From: Mycosarcoma maydis | Lineage: Eukaryota > Basidiomycota > Ustilaginomycetes > Ustilaginales | Direction of reading: 5' to 3' | NCBI RefSeq assembly: GCF_000328475.2 | Contig: NC_026492.1 | Span: 1-64,000 of the forward strand | DNA length: 64,000 bases | Shown: one piece after another, positions 1 through 9,170 of the stretch | Position numbering within the stretch: the stretch's first letter is position 1 | How the letters are laid out: the number at the start of each line of letters is the position of its first letter | Translations under genes and position numbers: made by a program | The notes under the pieces: model-generated | What the model saw: only the letters and a program-made list of their open reading frames with translations | The model's database searches: none | Told to the model about the DNA's origin: nothing

Positions 1-659
1 GTTAGAATATAGCTACCAGACTCATTCGTGATTGGTGCCGATGTCATGGGATTTGTCTCTTGTTTATATCATTTTTGTATCAGTACTCATGACTCACGAC
101 TGTAGCTGAAGATAAGAATTCGCGTCGATAATTCAGCACACAAAAAGTTGCTCATGACTCACAACTCACCTCATGACTGTGGCGTGCTTGAGAACGACGA
201 TGCTGCTTGTGGGATGTGCAGTCACGAGTCCTTTACCGTACAGTGCGGGTGGCTTGGGGATAGGTCATCGGCAGAAACGAGAGAGAGCGCCAGCCCTTGC
301 GATCCACGCAACTACACATACACCTTTGGGCCTCAGAGCAACGATGCTTTGCCACTTGGAAGGTCGACGTGGGTGTACGGTGAAAATTGATGATGTTACA
401 TCGCCAAATGTTTCTCAATGCGGCGTGCACCCACGCAAGTCACGGAGTCGTGAGTCACACGAGTCACGAGTCAACCCGCGACGCCACTCACGACTTACAA
501 CTCACGACTCTCGTGTCTCCCTCACTCACGACGCACACCCACGACTCATGATTGGGAAGCTAGTTTTGGTATATCGTCAACTTACACTGCACGGCGGGAA
601 AGGTATGTACTTGAAAGTGCCCACCGAAACAACACAACCTAGCAGATAGACTAAAAACT
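1..659. other. intergenic region with degenerate heptad repeats
   Basis: No gene is supported here. The tract carries many scattered copies of CACGAGT, CACGACT and CTCACGA type units, densest at about 445-550, which create spurious open frames on both strands without an ATG-led conserved product. It is the 3' flank of the GH16 gene on its right side. Confidence 0.6.
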
Positions 660-2120
660 TTAGCACCGCTTCCAAGCTTTGACATAGTCGATCACCATGG
701 ATCGCTTCTCGACCGAGCCCCAGCTAGGAAGCCAACTGGCACGCTGGCTCCAGAAAGTTGCAGCAGCGCGCGGGTCGTCGTTGCTCCATGGCTGGCCTAC
801 GTCGGCAAAGTAGCCGTTTGTGCCTCCGACGGCCAGATTGAGGATAAGGTAGAAGTCTTGATCGAAAGGTGCACCGTTGTTGGTACTTTTGCTCCAAGGG
901 TTCGGCGCAGGTACCATACCGCCTCCATTTTGGAGCTGCACCTTGGGCATCTGGTTGATGAAGGGTTCCTTGAAGCGGACATTGAGCACCCGTCGCGCAC
1001 GGCTATCACGCCACGTCCAAATCCCGTGCTCGTCCCACTCGAGACCGAAGGTGTGGAATTCATCGTTCCAAAGATTGCGCCAAAGGGTAGACACTTGATT
1101 CGTCTTGAGATACTGGTCAGTAGTGGCATCGTTGCCCCAATGAAGCGCACTTCGCATGGTGTTGCTGAGCTGTTCGGTACGCGACCGCGCCTGATTGCCC
1201 TTGCCTTCGAACAGATCAATTTCGCCGCTCTTGGGCCACTCGCCGTAAACGCTGTCGCGAGGCATCATCCAAACTGCAGGCCACAGCCAGTCACCGGTGG
1301 GCATGCGCGCTCGTACTTCTACTCGTCCGTACCGCATAGAGAAGCTTGCGTTAGTGGTCAATCGCGCGCTCTGCACAGGAGGGATGACAGTTCCCAATGT
1401 TGAGTTGCTGCTGATCTGACAGTTGACATCAGCATTGCGGATCGAGGCCATTCGAATATCTTCGCTGTCCGTTCGGTCCATCCAGGGCACCCGTGGTGCA
1501 GTGCATTCGCCCGACTGCGTGAGATTGACCGTATAGCCGTTTGTGACGGCGCCTTCACCTATTGCGTCAGCAGTCAGCGTTGGAGTAATGTAGAGTTTTC
1601 CATCCTTGGTGTAGGAGTTGTTCGAGCTGGCGGTGGTCCACTCGAATTCTTTGTTACCAAAGCCACCAACCTGGACTTCACGGGACCAAATGTTGGTGTT
1701 GAGAGGTCCGTCAAACTGCTCGTCTAAAGCGAGGCAGTACTTGTGCTGATCACTCATGAAGCTGAAGATTCCCAGTCCGATGACTGCCCCGGAGGCGAGA
1801 ACGCCGACTAGGATACCAAACAGAACGAATAGGTAATCCATGCGCTTGCTGCGCTTTCCTCGCTTCGACAAACTCCATAGATTTGGCGGTGTCCAAGTGT
1901 CAATGTCAATGCGTCGGGACACAAAGCCGTGCGGTGGTTGAAGAAGGTCGCGTTGCGCCGCCTTGGTAATGGGCAGACAGTCTATTGTGACAGGTCGCGA
2001 GTCAGTAGAATGGCCGTCGTCGCTACTCTTAGTCTCTGCCGACACGTTGTCCTGACTGCCTGAAGGCGGCAAGACCGAGTCTAGCTGTGCTTTGCTCTTC
2101 TTGTTCTTGCGGAACAGCAT
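660..2120 (-). CDS. membrane-anchored GH16 family beta-glucanase-like protein
   Basis: A 486-residue protein read from the ATG at 2120; an upstream in-frame extension has only a TTG. A charged, serine-rich cytoplasmic tail (1-90) ends in a basic stretch and is followed by one hydrophobic segment at about 94-122, which predicts a type II membrane protein with its catalytic domain in the secretory lumen or at the cell surface. The lumenal part is a concanavalin-type glucanase fold of glycoside hydrolase family 16. The active-site signature E-I-D-L-F-E is intact, with E300 as expected nucleophile and E305 as acid/base, in the context KSGEIDLFEG. GH16 enzymes cut or remodel beta-1,3(4)-glucans, so cell-wall glucan work is likely. 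No transglycosylase-specific feature could be distinguished by eye. It is transcribed away from the GT2 gene at 2741, sharing a 620-bp promoter region. Confidence 0.85.
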   Translation of the reverse strand: MLFRKNKKSKAQLDSVLPPSGSQDNVSAETKSSDDGHSTDSRPVTIDCLPITKAAQRDLLQPPHGFVSRRIDIDTWTPPNLWSLSKRGKRSKRMDYLFVLFGILVGVLASGAVIGLGIFSFMSDQHKYCLALDEQFDGPLNTNIWSREVQVGGFGNKEFEWTTASSNNSYTKDGKLYITPTLTADAIGEGAVTNGYTVNLTQSGECTAPRVPWMDRTDSEDIRMASIRNADVNCQISSNSTLGTVIPPVQSARLTTNASFSMRYGRVEVRARMPTGDWLWPAVWMMPRDSVYGEWPKSGEIDLFEGKGNQARSRTEQLSNTMRSALHWGNDATTDQYLKTNQVSTLWRNLWNDEFHTFGLEWDEHGIWTWRDSRARRVLNVRFKEPFINQMPKVQLQNGGGMVPAPNPWSKSTNNGAPFDQDFYLILNLAVGGTNGYFADVGQPWSNDDPRAAATFWSQRASWLPSWGSVEKRSMVIDYVKAWKRC

Positions 2121-2183
2121 GGTGATCAAATGTGCGGGTTCGTACAAGGAGACGACTGCCTTAGGCAAACCAGAGCTTCAGAG

Positions 2184-2190
2184 TTATATA
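2184..2190 (-). promoter_or_regulatory. TATA-like element of the GH16 gene
   Basis: The minus strand reads TATATAA about 64 nt upstream of the GH16 ATG, a plausible TATA box position. It is a sequence match only. Confidence 0.4.
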
Positions 2191-2386
2191 GTGCTGACTC
2201 TTGTTGGCTACTCACCAAATCGTGACTGGGATCTACAGATTTGTGAGGAGAGGGAGTGTTCGTCCCCATGTGTTCCAAGAATACGAATTTATTTTCCTGA
2301 AGTTTTGGTTGATTTGGAGACTCGTGACTGTGGTGTACAAACCTACGTGGGCATAGTTCGACAGTCACTGAGTTTTATTTTGCACA

Positions 2387-2412
2387 AATCGTGAATTTAC
2401 AAATTCACGATT
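2387..2412. repeat. perfect inverted repeat, 12-bp arms, 2-bp spacer
   Basis: The left arm AATCGTGAATTT (2387-2398) and right arm AAATTCACGATT (2401-2412) are exact reverse complements separated by AC. Each arm contains the TCGTGAA unit that also makes up the heptad arrays elsewhere in the window. Its position in a divergent promoter would suit a dimer-binding site, but no binder is known. Confidence 0.8.
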
Positions 2413-2473
2413 GCCACCGCGTATTTTGACAGTTTGGGTTTGATGCGGTAACCCGAGCCGAACGTCCCGCGTT

Positions 2474-2502
2474 CTGCGACCTGCGACCTGCGACCTGCGA
2501 CC
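2474..2502. repeat. tandem heptamer array (CTGCGAC)n
   Basis: About four consecutive copies of a 7-bp unit, CTGCGAC, lie between the divergent GH16 and GT2 genes. It is noncoding. Confidence 0.8.
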
Positions 2503-2740
2503 TCGTGCATTTGTCAGGATACGAGAGAAATCACCAATATAAAATCGTATGCTGTCGTGCCTGACACGACCGGTGCATTGCGGTAGGAAAAGGAGATCAA
2601 CCGATAGTCAAGTTGAGCTGTAGTGCTTGATGCGGCAGGTGCTGGCTGGTAAAGCAGAGGGTGAGCCTGGACGAGGCCGCCTCTTAAGCAAGGCAGAACA
2701 ACGACGGTTCTGATTGTTGTCCGCCACTTCCATCATCACG

Positions 2741-5700
2741 ATGAGCATTATAGCAACCATGGAGCAAGTTTTGTCGCTCTATTCGACTGGCATCAAAGAA
2801 GGCTGGATCAGCGCCAACGAGTCATCTGGCATTATCCTCGCTGATGGCTTCTTTCCGACCGAGAACGCGGCTAGTTTGTCGAAATGGCGCGATGCACTGT
2901 CAGACATTGCAGCGAATGTCTCGTCCGCCAATTGTCTGGTGTTGGCGGCGAACCCAATCGTATCGACTTTGCTCCAGCAACACGAGGCCAGCGACAGCAG
3001 CGACGTTATTTACCTCAGCCGTCGTCGTGGCATGATCAACACAATTTCGATCTTTGCTGACGCGAAGAGTGCCATCGATTTCTATACCCACGCGAACAAC
3101 AGCGTCCAAGCACCTTTACAGTTCGTCCTGCGCCAAGAGAGTACACTGGGCCTGTTCCACAGCAACCCGCGACTTCTCCGAAATTTGGCGCGCGACATTG
3201 ATGCTCGAATCTTTCGCTTCCTTGCTGCTCGCATGGGACAGCACAGCATCACTTCCTCGAGCAATCCGTCTTCAACAACGGTGCCGCCGGCGTTGCTCAC
3301 AAGGTCATCTTACAGCGATAACATCAGCGGCGGAGCATTAACGCCGGCCTCAATTTTCACTCAACACAGCCAACAGGTGCCGCAGCACTACTTTGTGCCC
3401 TCCCTGCGTGCTTACAAAAGTTCATCAAGTCACAGCATAGGCAACAACACTGGTTCTGATGATGATGCCAGCATCTTGGCCGAGAAACCCATTCTTCCAA
3501 GTCCTGTGGTCACTGACGATCCTATCACCGGCGAAAAGAAGCTGCAGCAGGATCGCAAAGTTCGTTACCTCGCTCCGCTCGTGACCGGCTTGGGCTTAGG
3601 CCTAAACGTCTTCATGATGTCTGGCTTTCTTGCTAAAATCGTGATTGAAACTTTAGTGGACGGCAACTACGCAAGATTCGCCTTCATCATTCTATTGCCG
3701 TTCTTCATGTTGGTCTCGCAATTCCTGTGGGAGAACTTGGCGGCGTGCTTAGCTCAAGTCTTATTTCCCATCCGACAAATGCACGAGAACTCGTTGTACT
3801 ACAGCGGCCAGGCTAGCGAGCCTCTTCCTCCGGACCACGTCCTGCCTCAGTTCACGATCAACATGCCCTGCTACAAGGAGGGCTTGTCGTCTGTCCTTGC
3901 TCCAAGCCTGGAAAGCGCTATGGACGCCGTCCGTGCATACCGCGCGGTTGGAGGCGTTGCCAACATTGTGGTATCTGAGGACGGTCTCCGTTTGCTACCT
4001 CGCGAAGAGGCCGAAGAGCGTATTCGATACTACAATGCCATGGGCGTCGGATGGGTAGCACGTCCTCGCCACAGCAGCGAGCAAGGAGGCTATGTGCGTA
4101 AAGGTCGTTTCAAGAAAGCATCCAACCTCAACTTCACCTATAACCTTTCTCTACGCACCGAGGAGATTCTGGAAACTAGCAGTACCGACGGCGACCTTGA
4201 GCAACGATATAGCGATGCACTTGCCCAGGCTGTCGAAGAGACCAACGGTCGTGTATGGGCATCTGGCAACATCCGCATCGGCGACTACATTCTGCTGATC
4301 GACTCAGACACACGCATGCCGGTCGACTGCTTGATCGAAGCTGCGGCTGAGATGGAACGATGTCCCGAAGTTGGCGCTCTGCAGCATTGCTCCGGTGTGA
4401 TGTACGTGCAGAATCACTACTTTGAACGGTTTATCGGCTATTTTACCTCAGCTTGCGTCAATTTCAGTATCTCCTGGATTTGCGCGAGAACGGAGCGATG
4501 GCGCCGCTCATGGGACACAATGTTTTTCTGCGTTGGAAAGCTGTACAGGAGGTGTCCAATCTGGACACCGATGGCGAACGCACCTTCTTTTCGCCTCATC
4601 ACGTTTCTGAAGACTTCGAAATGGCGCTGAAGTTGCAAATGAAAGGCTACGTGATTCGATGGGCGACCTACTCGGACCAAGGCTTTACCGAAGGTGTCTC
4701 ATTCACACCCGAGGATGAGACGGCACGCTTTCAAAAGTAAGTAAACCTGGTGGGCTGCACGCTTTTTAGAGATGACAAACTGACCTCCATCTGTTGTAAC
4801 AGATATGCGTACGGCTGCTCAGAAATCGTTTTTAACCCACTTCGGTATTGGTTCACTCGCGGTCCACTCAGCAAGCTCTTTCGCACTTTTATCGCAAGTG
4901 ACGTCAATACTTCGTACAAGATCGCCACGCTCTCCTACCTGTCGACCTACTATGCTTTGGCAATCTCGTTCCCCGTGACGGTTGTCGTCTTTGTCATCCA
5001 AGGCTTGTTCCTGCCGTACCTTGATCCGATTTTCCTGCCTTCCTTCGATGTTCTTATCACGGTCACGTTGATATTCACGCTCGCCGGAGGTCTGGGTCTG
5101 GTGACTGCTCGTGCTCGTTCTGGCCACGCCTCATTTGGACGAGCTGCTTTGCAAGCGATTGGTCATGCGCCTGCAATGGCAGTCTTTTTCAGCGGCCTCG
5201 CATTCCACGTGATGACGGCACTCGCAGCACACATGTTTGGCTACAACATGACATGGGGCTCCACCAACAAGGATTTCAAGCAATCGTCGCTCAAAGAAGT
5301 GCTTCGTCGCTTCTGGACCGTGTACATGGTCATGATTGCCTTTCTAGTCACTGTGGTTGTAGCTTCTTCTCCGCTTATCCCACTCAAGTGGCGAGCTGAG
5401 TCATTCCAGCTGCTCGTCCCGCCTGTCTTGTTGTGCTCTATGCACATCCTCTTTCCCATCCTTCTTGATCCTGGCGTGCTGGAAAAGTATCTTCCCGACA
5501 TTGGCCAAAACGAATTCGCCCTCAAACTCAAGTCAAAGCACCAAGCCTTTTTCCACACTGCAGGCCAGCGAGTCAAGAGCAGGTATATCACCCATTTTTC
5601 CAACGCTGCTAGTCGGAACGACACGAGTGCGGTTGGCGTATCACACCAGTCAGACGCAGCATGCAGCGAAAAGGATGCGCAGATACGTCGCACTCCTTCA

Positions 5701-5748
5701 TTGTCGAGCAACACGTCACCAAAGCGGAATCCCGCAGTTGCCGTATAA
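2741..5748 (+). CDS. GT2-family membrane glycosyltransferase with an apparent frameshift
   Basis: A processive-type family 2 glycosyltransferase. Starting at the ATG at 2741 (another at 2759), a poorly conserved N-terminal region of about 280 residues leads to two hydrophobic segments (about 3570-3770). The GT-A domain follows, with INMPCYKEG near 3865, the D-x-D type LIDSDTRMP at 4293-4320, the EDFEMALKL acid motif near 4610, and a QGFTE stretch near 4680. Several C-terminal membrane spans complete it. The reading frame changes at about 4487: dropping two bases (AG at 4487-4488) joins SWICA directly to NGAMAPLMGHN. A GT-AG intron at 4737-4802 (66 nt) is clear and restores K-YAYGCSE. With the two bases removed the product would be 979 residues. 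Such enzymes make extracellular or wall polysaccharides at the plasma membrane; the substrate is unknown. It may be a pseudogene, a sequencing error or an unusual splice. Confidence 0.8.
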
Positions 5749-6134
5749 GCATGCTCTAACAAGGATGTTGTTCAATGTGATCGTTACAATCGTGAATTGT
5801 ACTCAGACAAATTGTTTGTCTATGATTGGTTCAAATGGTGCAAGAGTGTGATCAGAGCTGCACCTTTGTATCATTTTGTGATGTGTTCAGAAGTACAGGC
5901 ATAGATCTGGAATCCTTCTTAAGCCTCCCAAGCAGTCTCAATGTCAGTAGTGAGTGAGTTTTATGACAATCAGGTTTACTGTGCTTCTGAAGGCATTCTC
6001 ACAAGGCTTCTCGGAGAGAATAAAGATTGGTGGGTATGATATCTGACCATTGGCACAACGAAGAAGAGGGAACGGCTCGCATCGCAGAGCCTGAAATGTA
6101 GTTGGCAATAGAATTACGTGGATGGAGTAGTTGA
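5749..6134. other. intergenic region between convergent genes
   Basis: This is the 3' flank of the GT2 gene and of the AT-hook gene. I see AT-rich stretches compatible with polyadenylation but no coding or RNA signal. Confidence 0.6.
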
Positions 6135-7889
6135 TTAAACGTCCGTCTCGCTATCGCTCGAGTCGCTGTCGTTGTCAGAGTCAGTCTCAATGCTCTCGTT
6201 CCCTGGCTCACCAGAGTCAGCCAGTGTGTGCTCCTGGCGTGTTTGTGCCATAACAGCGGCGGTCGTACCTTTGGGTCGGCCGCGCCTGCGAGAAGGAACG
6301 TCATTTGCGCTCGCTTTAGGCATTTTTGTGTTCCTTCTCTCACTTGACTTGTGCTCGTCGATGGAATTGTCAATGATTTGCAACATGAGTTGACGTGCCT
6401 TCCAATGGCCTTCGCAATCAGCTAGCACTGGAAAATCGTGTTCGATACGGTTGACGCATGCCATAAGACGTGCATTCTCCTGCTTCCGAAATCGTGTGTT
6501 TGGTTCGAGCCAGGCCATGTAAAGCTTTCGTCCAAGTCGTCGAACGGCTCGGCACTCATCTGGTCCGCTCACCTCGAGGTACTGCTTGAGCGGTATGCGG
6601 CCGATTGAGCCCGACGGTCTGTTGGAGCTAGCTTTGATCTCAGCGCGTACCTCGCGTAGAGTGCGGTGCTTGGCCCTTGGCAGGCTTTCCGAGACCGACA
6701 ATGGTTGTTGGCGTGGCACCTGCCAGTCCTGCCAATGACCAACAATGTCCCAATCGCTCTTGTCGGTTTCGGGAGCCGTAGATCGGCTCTCCTTACTCGA
6801 GTCATCTATTTCTTCGATCTCGACCCTTTTGCGCTTCTGTGGTGGCAGTTGGTCGTTTAAAAGGCATTGCATCGAGTCAATTGAGGTGAAAGTGGTGATG
6901 TCGCTGCCGTCTCTTTGTGTCATCTTAGAGATACAGAGGCTGGTTCGTCTCGACGTAAGCCGTTGTTGGCCGTTTTCGGTCATGTAGAGCGAAGCAGGCG
7001 TACCGCTCATGGAGGTGTAGCATATGAGCGGTGCATGGTTTGTCTGCTGATCGGCAGTGATTGCAGCCGAAGTGATTGGCAAATTGTCGAATGCGCCTCG
7101 ACCGGAAGAGCCGCTGTGTTCAATTTCGTGCAGTGAGCTGTCAGGTGTAGCGGTGAGCGCTGTCTCGCGGCGGTTATGAGACTTGGAGAGCAAGCCTTCT
7201 GTTCCGCCAATGTGTTGCATTTCAGTGGCTGATCCCGTCCAAGTTTCAAAGACAGGTGCCTGGTACAGAGTGTTTAGGCTGTTTTCGAGGTGGAGCATGT
7301 TGGAGTTGGTCTGCTGCACCGTCATAACTTCGCCCATTGTGTGGCGGAAAACATAGTTATGGTCGGTCTTTGATGATGCATTGGCCTTGGTCACGCCGAT
7401 GTTGTCTGAAGCAAATCGTGCGCCTGTTGGCGATGATGGAGATGCGATCTGGGCTTTACTGTGACCCGCTAAATTGCGTCTGCTTGCAATACTCTCGCTT
7501 GAAGCTACCAATCGCATGAGCAACGAAATGACTAGTTCATTCTGATGCACACAGGTTGCAATGTTGCCAGATAGCTGCAGGATTTGATGTGAAAGCAGTT
7601 GCTGCTGATCTACGTGCCCGGGCGTCGTTGTCGCAGAAGGGCTGCTGTTGATGCTTGCTGGCAGACTGTTGCTCAAAGATGATGCGTTCGATAGGACGTT
7701 GAAAGAAACGTCGGCTGATTCAAGCAAAGAGCCATGCTCGACTGGCTCGCCAAAGCAGCTCAATCGATCCTGGTTTTTACCAGAAGCTGGGGCCAAGATT
7801 GTCGCGACGCTTTGGTCTGGTACGCGTGCTGTATGGCGTCGTGCAAATGACGTTCCGAATCCGGCTCTGCGCGAGGTGATTGTTGACAT
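6135..7889 (-). CDS. unrecognised nuclear-type protein with an AT-hook
   Basis: A 584-residue intronless open frame with ATG start; I do not recognise the family. The N-terminal 350 residues are serine, threonine and glutamine rich with little predicted order. A basic KRKR cluster sits at 352-355 and could be a nuclear localisation signal. A more conserved-looking block at about 380-515 is rich in Arg, Trp and Leu (for example KLYMAWLEPNTRFRKQENARLM). An AT-hook core, RRRGRPKG, begins at residue 534; this motif inserts into the minor groove of AT-rich DNA. The tail is very acidic (SDNDSDSSDSETD). A chromatin or DNA-binding role is an inference from the AT-hook alone. It is divergent from the unknown gene at 9171. 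Confidence 0.8.
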   Translation of the reverse strand: MSTITSRRAGFGTSFARRHTARVPDQSVATILAPASGKNQDRLSCFGEPVEHGSLLESADVSFNVLSNASSLSNSLPASINSSPSATTTPGHVDQQQLLSHQILQLSGNIATCVHQNELVISLLMRLVASSESIASRRNLAGHSKAQIASPSSPTGARFASDNIGVTKANASSKTDHNYVFRHTMGEVMTVQQTNSNMLHLENSLNTLYQAPVFETWTGSATEMQHIGGTEGLLSKSHNRRETALTATPDSSLHEIEHSGSSGRGAFDNLPITSAAITADQQTNHAPLICYTSMSGTPASLYMTENGQQRLTSRRTSLCISKMTQRDGSDITTFTSIDSMQCLLNDQLPPQKRKRVEIEEIDDSSKESRSTAPETDKSDWDIVGHWQDWQVPRQQPLSVSESLPRAKHRTLREVRAEIKASSNRPSGSIGRIPLKQYLEVSGPDECRAVRRLGRKLYMAWLEPNTRFRKQENARLMACVNRIEHDFPVLADCEGHWKARQLMLQIIDNSIDEHKSSERRNTKMPKASANDVPSRRRGRPKGTTAAVMAQTRQEHTLADSGEPGNESIETDSDNDSDSSDSETDV

Positions 7890-9170
7890 CTTTGTAGAGT
7901 CGAAAAGATCGTTGCTGTCCTGAGGACCTGATGTGATGATGAAGGAAAGGTAGCAACTTGGTCAACCTGGGGTGAGCTAAAACTGAAGTGTGAGATGACT
8001 GACTGAGCAGCGATCGCTTAGAACCAACGTGGGCGGCATCCATACTTGAGGTCGTTTCAGGACCGGGTTATTTTTCCGGTCAGCGAGCGCACAGCGCCAA
8101 ACAATCATGAATCACGAATCACAAATGATGCTCACCAAGATTTGTAAATGCTGCATGTATGATCTGTCCCGTCCCACATCCCACATCCCACGTCCTAAAG
8201 GCTGTATTTCTTAGAGATGCAATTCAAAGGTGGAATAGTGGGCAGAATTTCGAGTTAAGCTTGTGGAAAGGGAATGATCAACAGAAGCTAATTGCAGCAA
8301 CAGTCACAAGTGCGAGTCACAGACAGGAGTCTAGAAGACAACAGTCACGAGTGGGAGTCAAAACGGAACGAAAAATATCGCCATCAACAGGAATCGTGAA
8401 TCGTGAATCGTGAATCAGACTAACTCAAGTCACAGTCACGAGTTACAGTATCTGGACTCAAGTTTGGTTTCACGCCAAACATCCACGCACAACGGCCTTA
8501 CACGGGCTCCGTGACCGGAAGCTTAACTCGCGACTTACGGTGGCGGGGCTGGTTGCATGAAATCCTGCATGTGTACGCATGTGTGTCGTGCGTGGTAACC
8601 CGTGTACGTGAGAACCCGTGCGTGTCGCTTTAACCAAATCTGGGTCAAATTTTGCGCTTGGTTTCTTGAGTCTGCTCCAGCAGACAAATTCGCGAACCGT
8701 TTGGTTTCCGAACGCGTACGCACCTGGATGTCTAAGCCCAACGCATACCCATTATCTACGCATACGCAAGGCCAACGTATTAGGTCTGTCCTGGAGCTCT
8801 GGGAAGAGTTCCACGGATTCTGACAGTCATGGGTCGTGAGTGTAGGTGTGAGATCCAATACGCACCACGGGCAGGCTCGGGAAGCGTGGTCTACAAGCTT
8901 GATATTTAGAAAGTCTTCTTTCCTGTCCACCGCTTCCAAGGTCGAGCTCGCTTCGAAAGAAGCTGGCCAAGGCCGGTACTGGGACTGGAAGTTCTAGCGC
9001 GTCTTATCGTGATTTGTCAAACAAGTAAGCAAGTTCGATCCAGCCGTATAGCAGTTCGAGGTAAAGCTGACTCCGGTGAAACGCTCACATGATATAACTA
9101 CCCGATATATAAGTTCGGTCTTATCCTAGTTGAAGACCCTCGTCATTTTAACCCACGCATTCTTCGCACC
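7890..9170. other. divergent intergenic region with heptad repeats
   Basis: About 1.3 kb between two divergent unknown genes. It has GTGAATC units in tandem at 8396-8416, isolated CACGAAT units near 8105-8125, and a TATA-like site for the right-hand gene. Short open frames here lack conserved content or proper starts. Confidence 0.55.
9105..9113 (+). promoter_or_regulatory. TATA-like element of the gene at 9171
   Basis: ATATATAAG lies about 60 nt upstream of the ATG at 9171, a typical spacing for a fungal TATA box. It is a sequence match only. Confidence 0.45.

Larger units (their letters stand above)
2121..2740. promoter_or_regulatory. divergent promoter region between GH16 and GT2 genes
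   Basis: About 620 bp separates two divergent genes that both act on wall polysaccharides by family. It contains a TATA-like box for GH16, a perfect 12-bp-arm inverted repeat at 2387-2412, a short tandem heptamer array at 2474-2502, and an ATATAAAA tract at 2537-2544 on the GT2 side. Confidence 0.5.

Noticed and set aside
173..649. 158-codon plus-strand open frame at the left edge
   Set aside because: It is made of degenerate CTCACGA-type repeats, rich in His/Ser/Arg, and has no conserved features.
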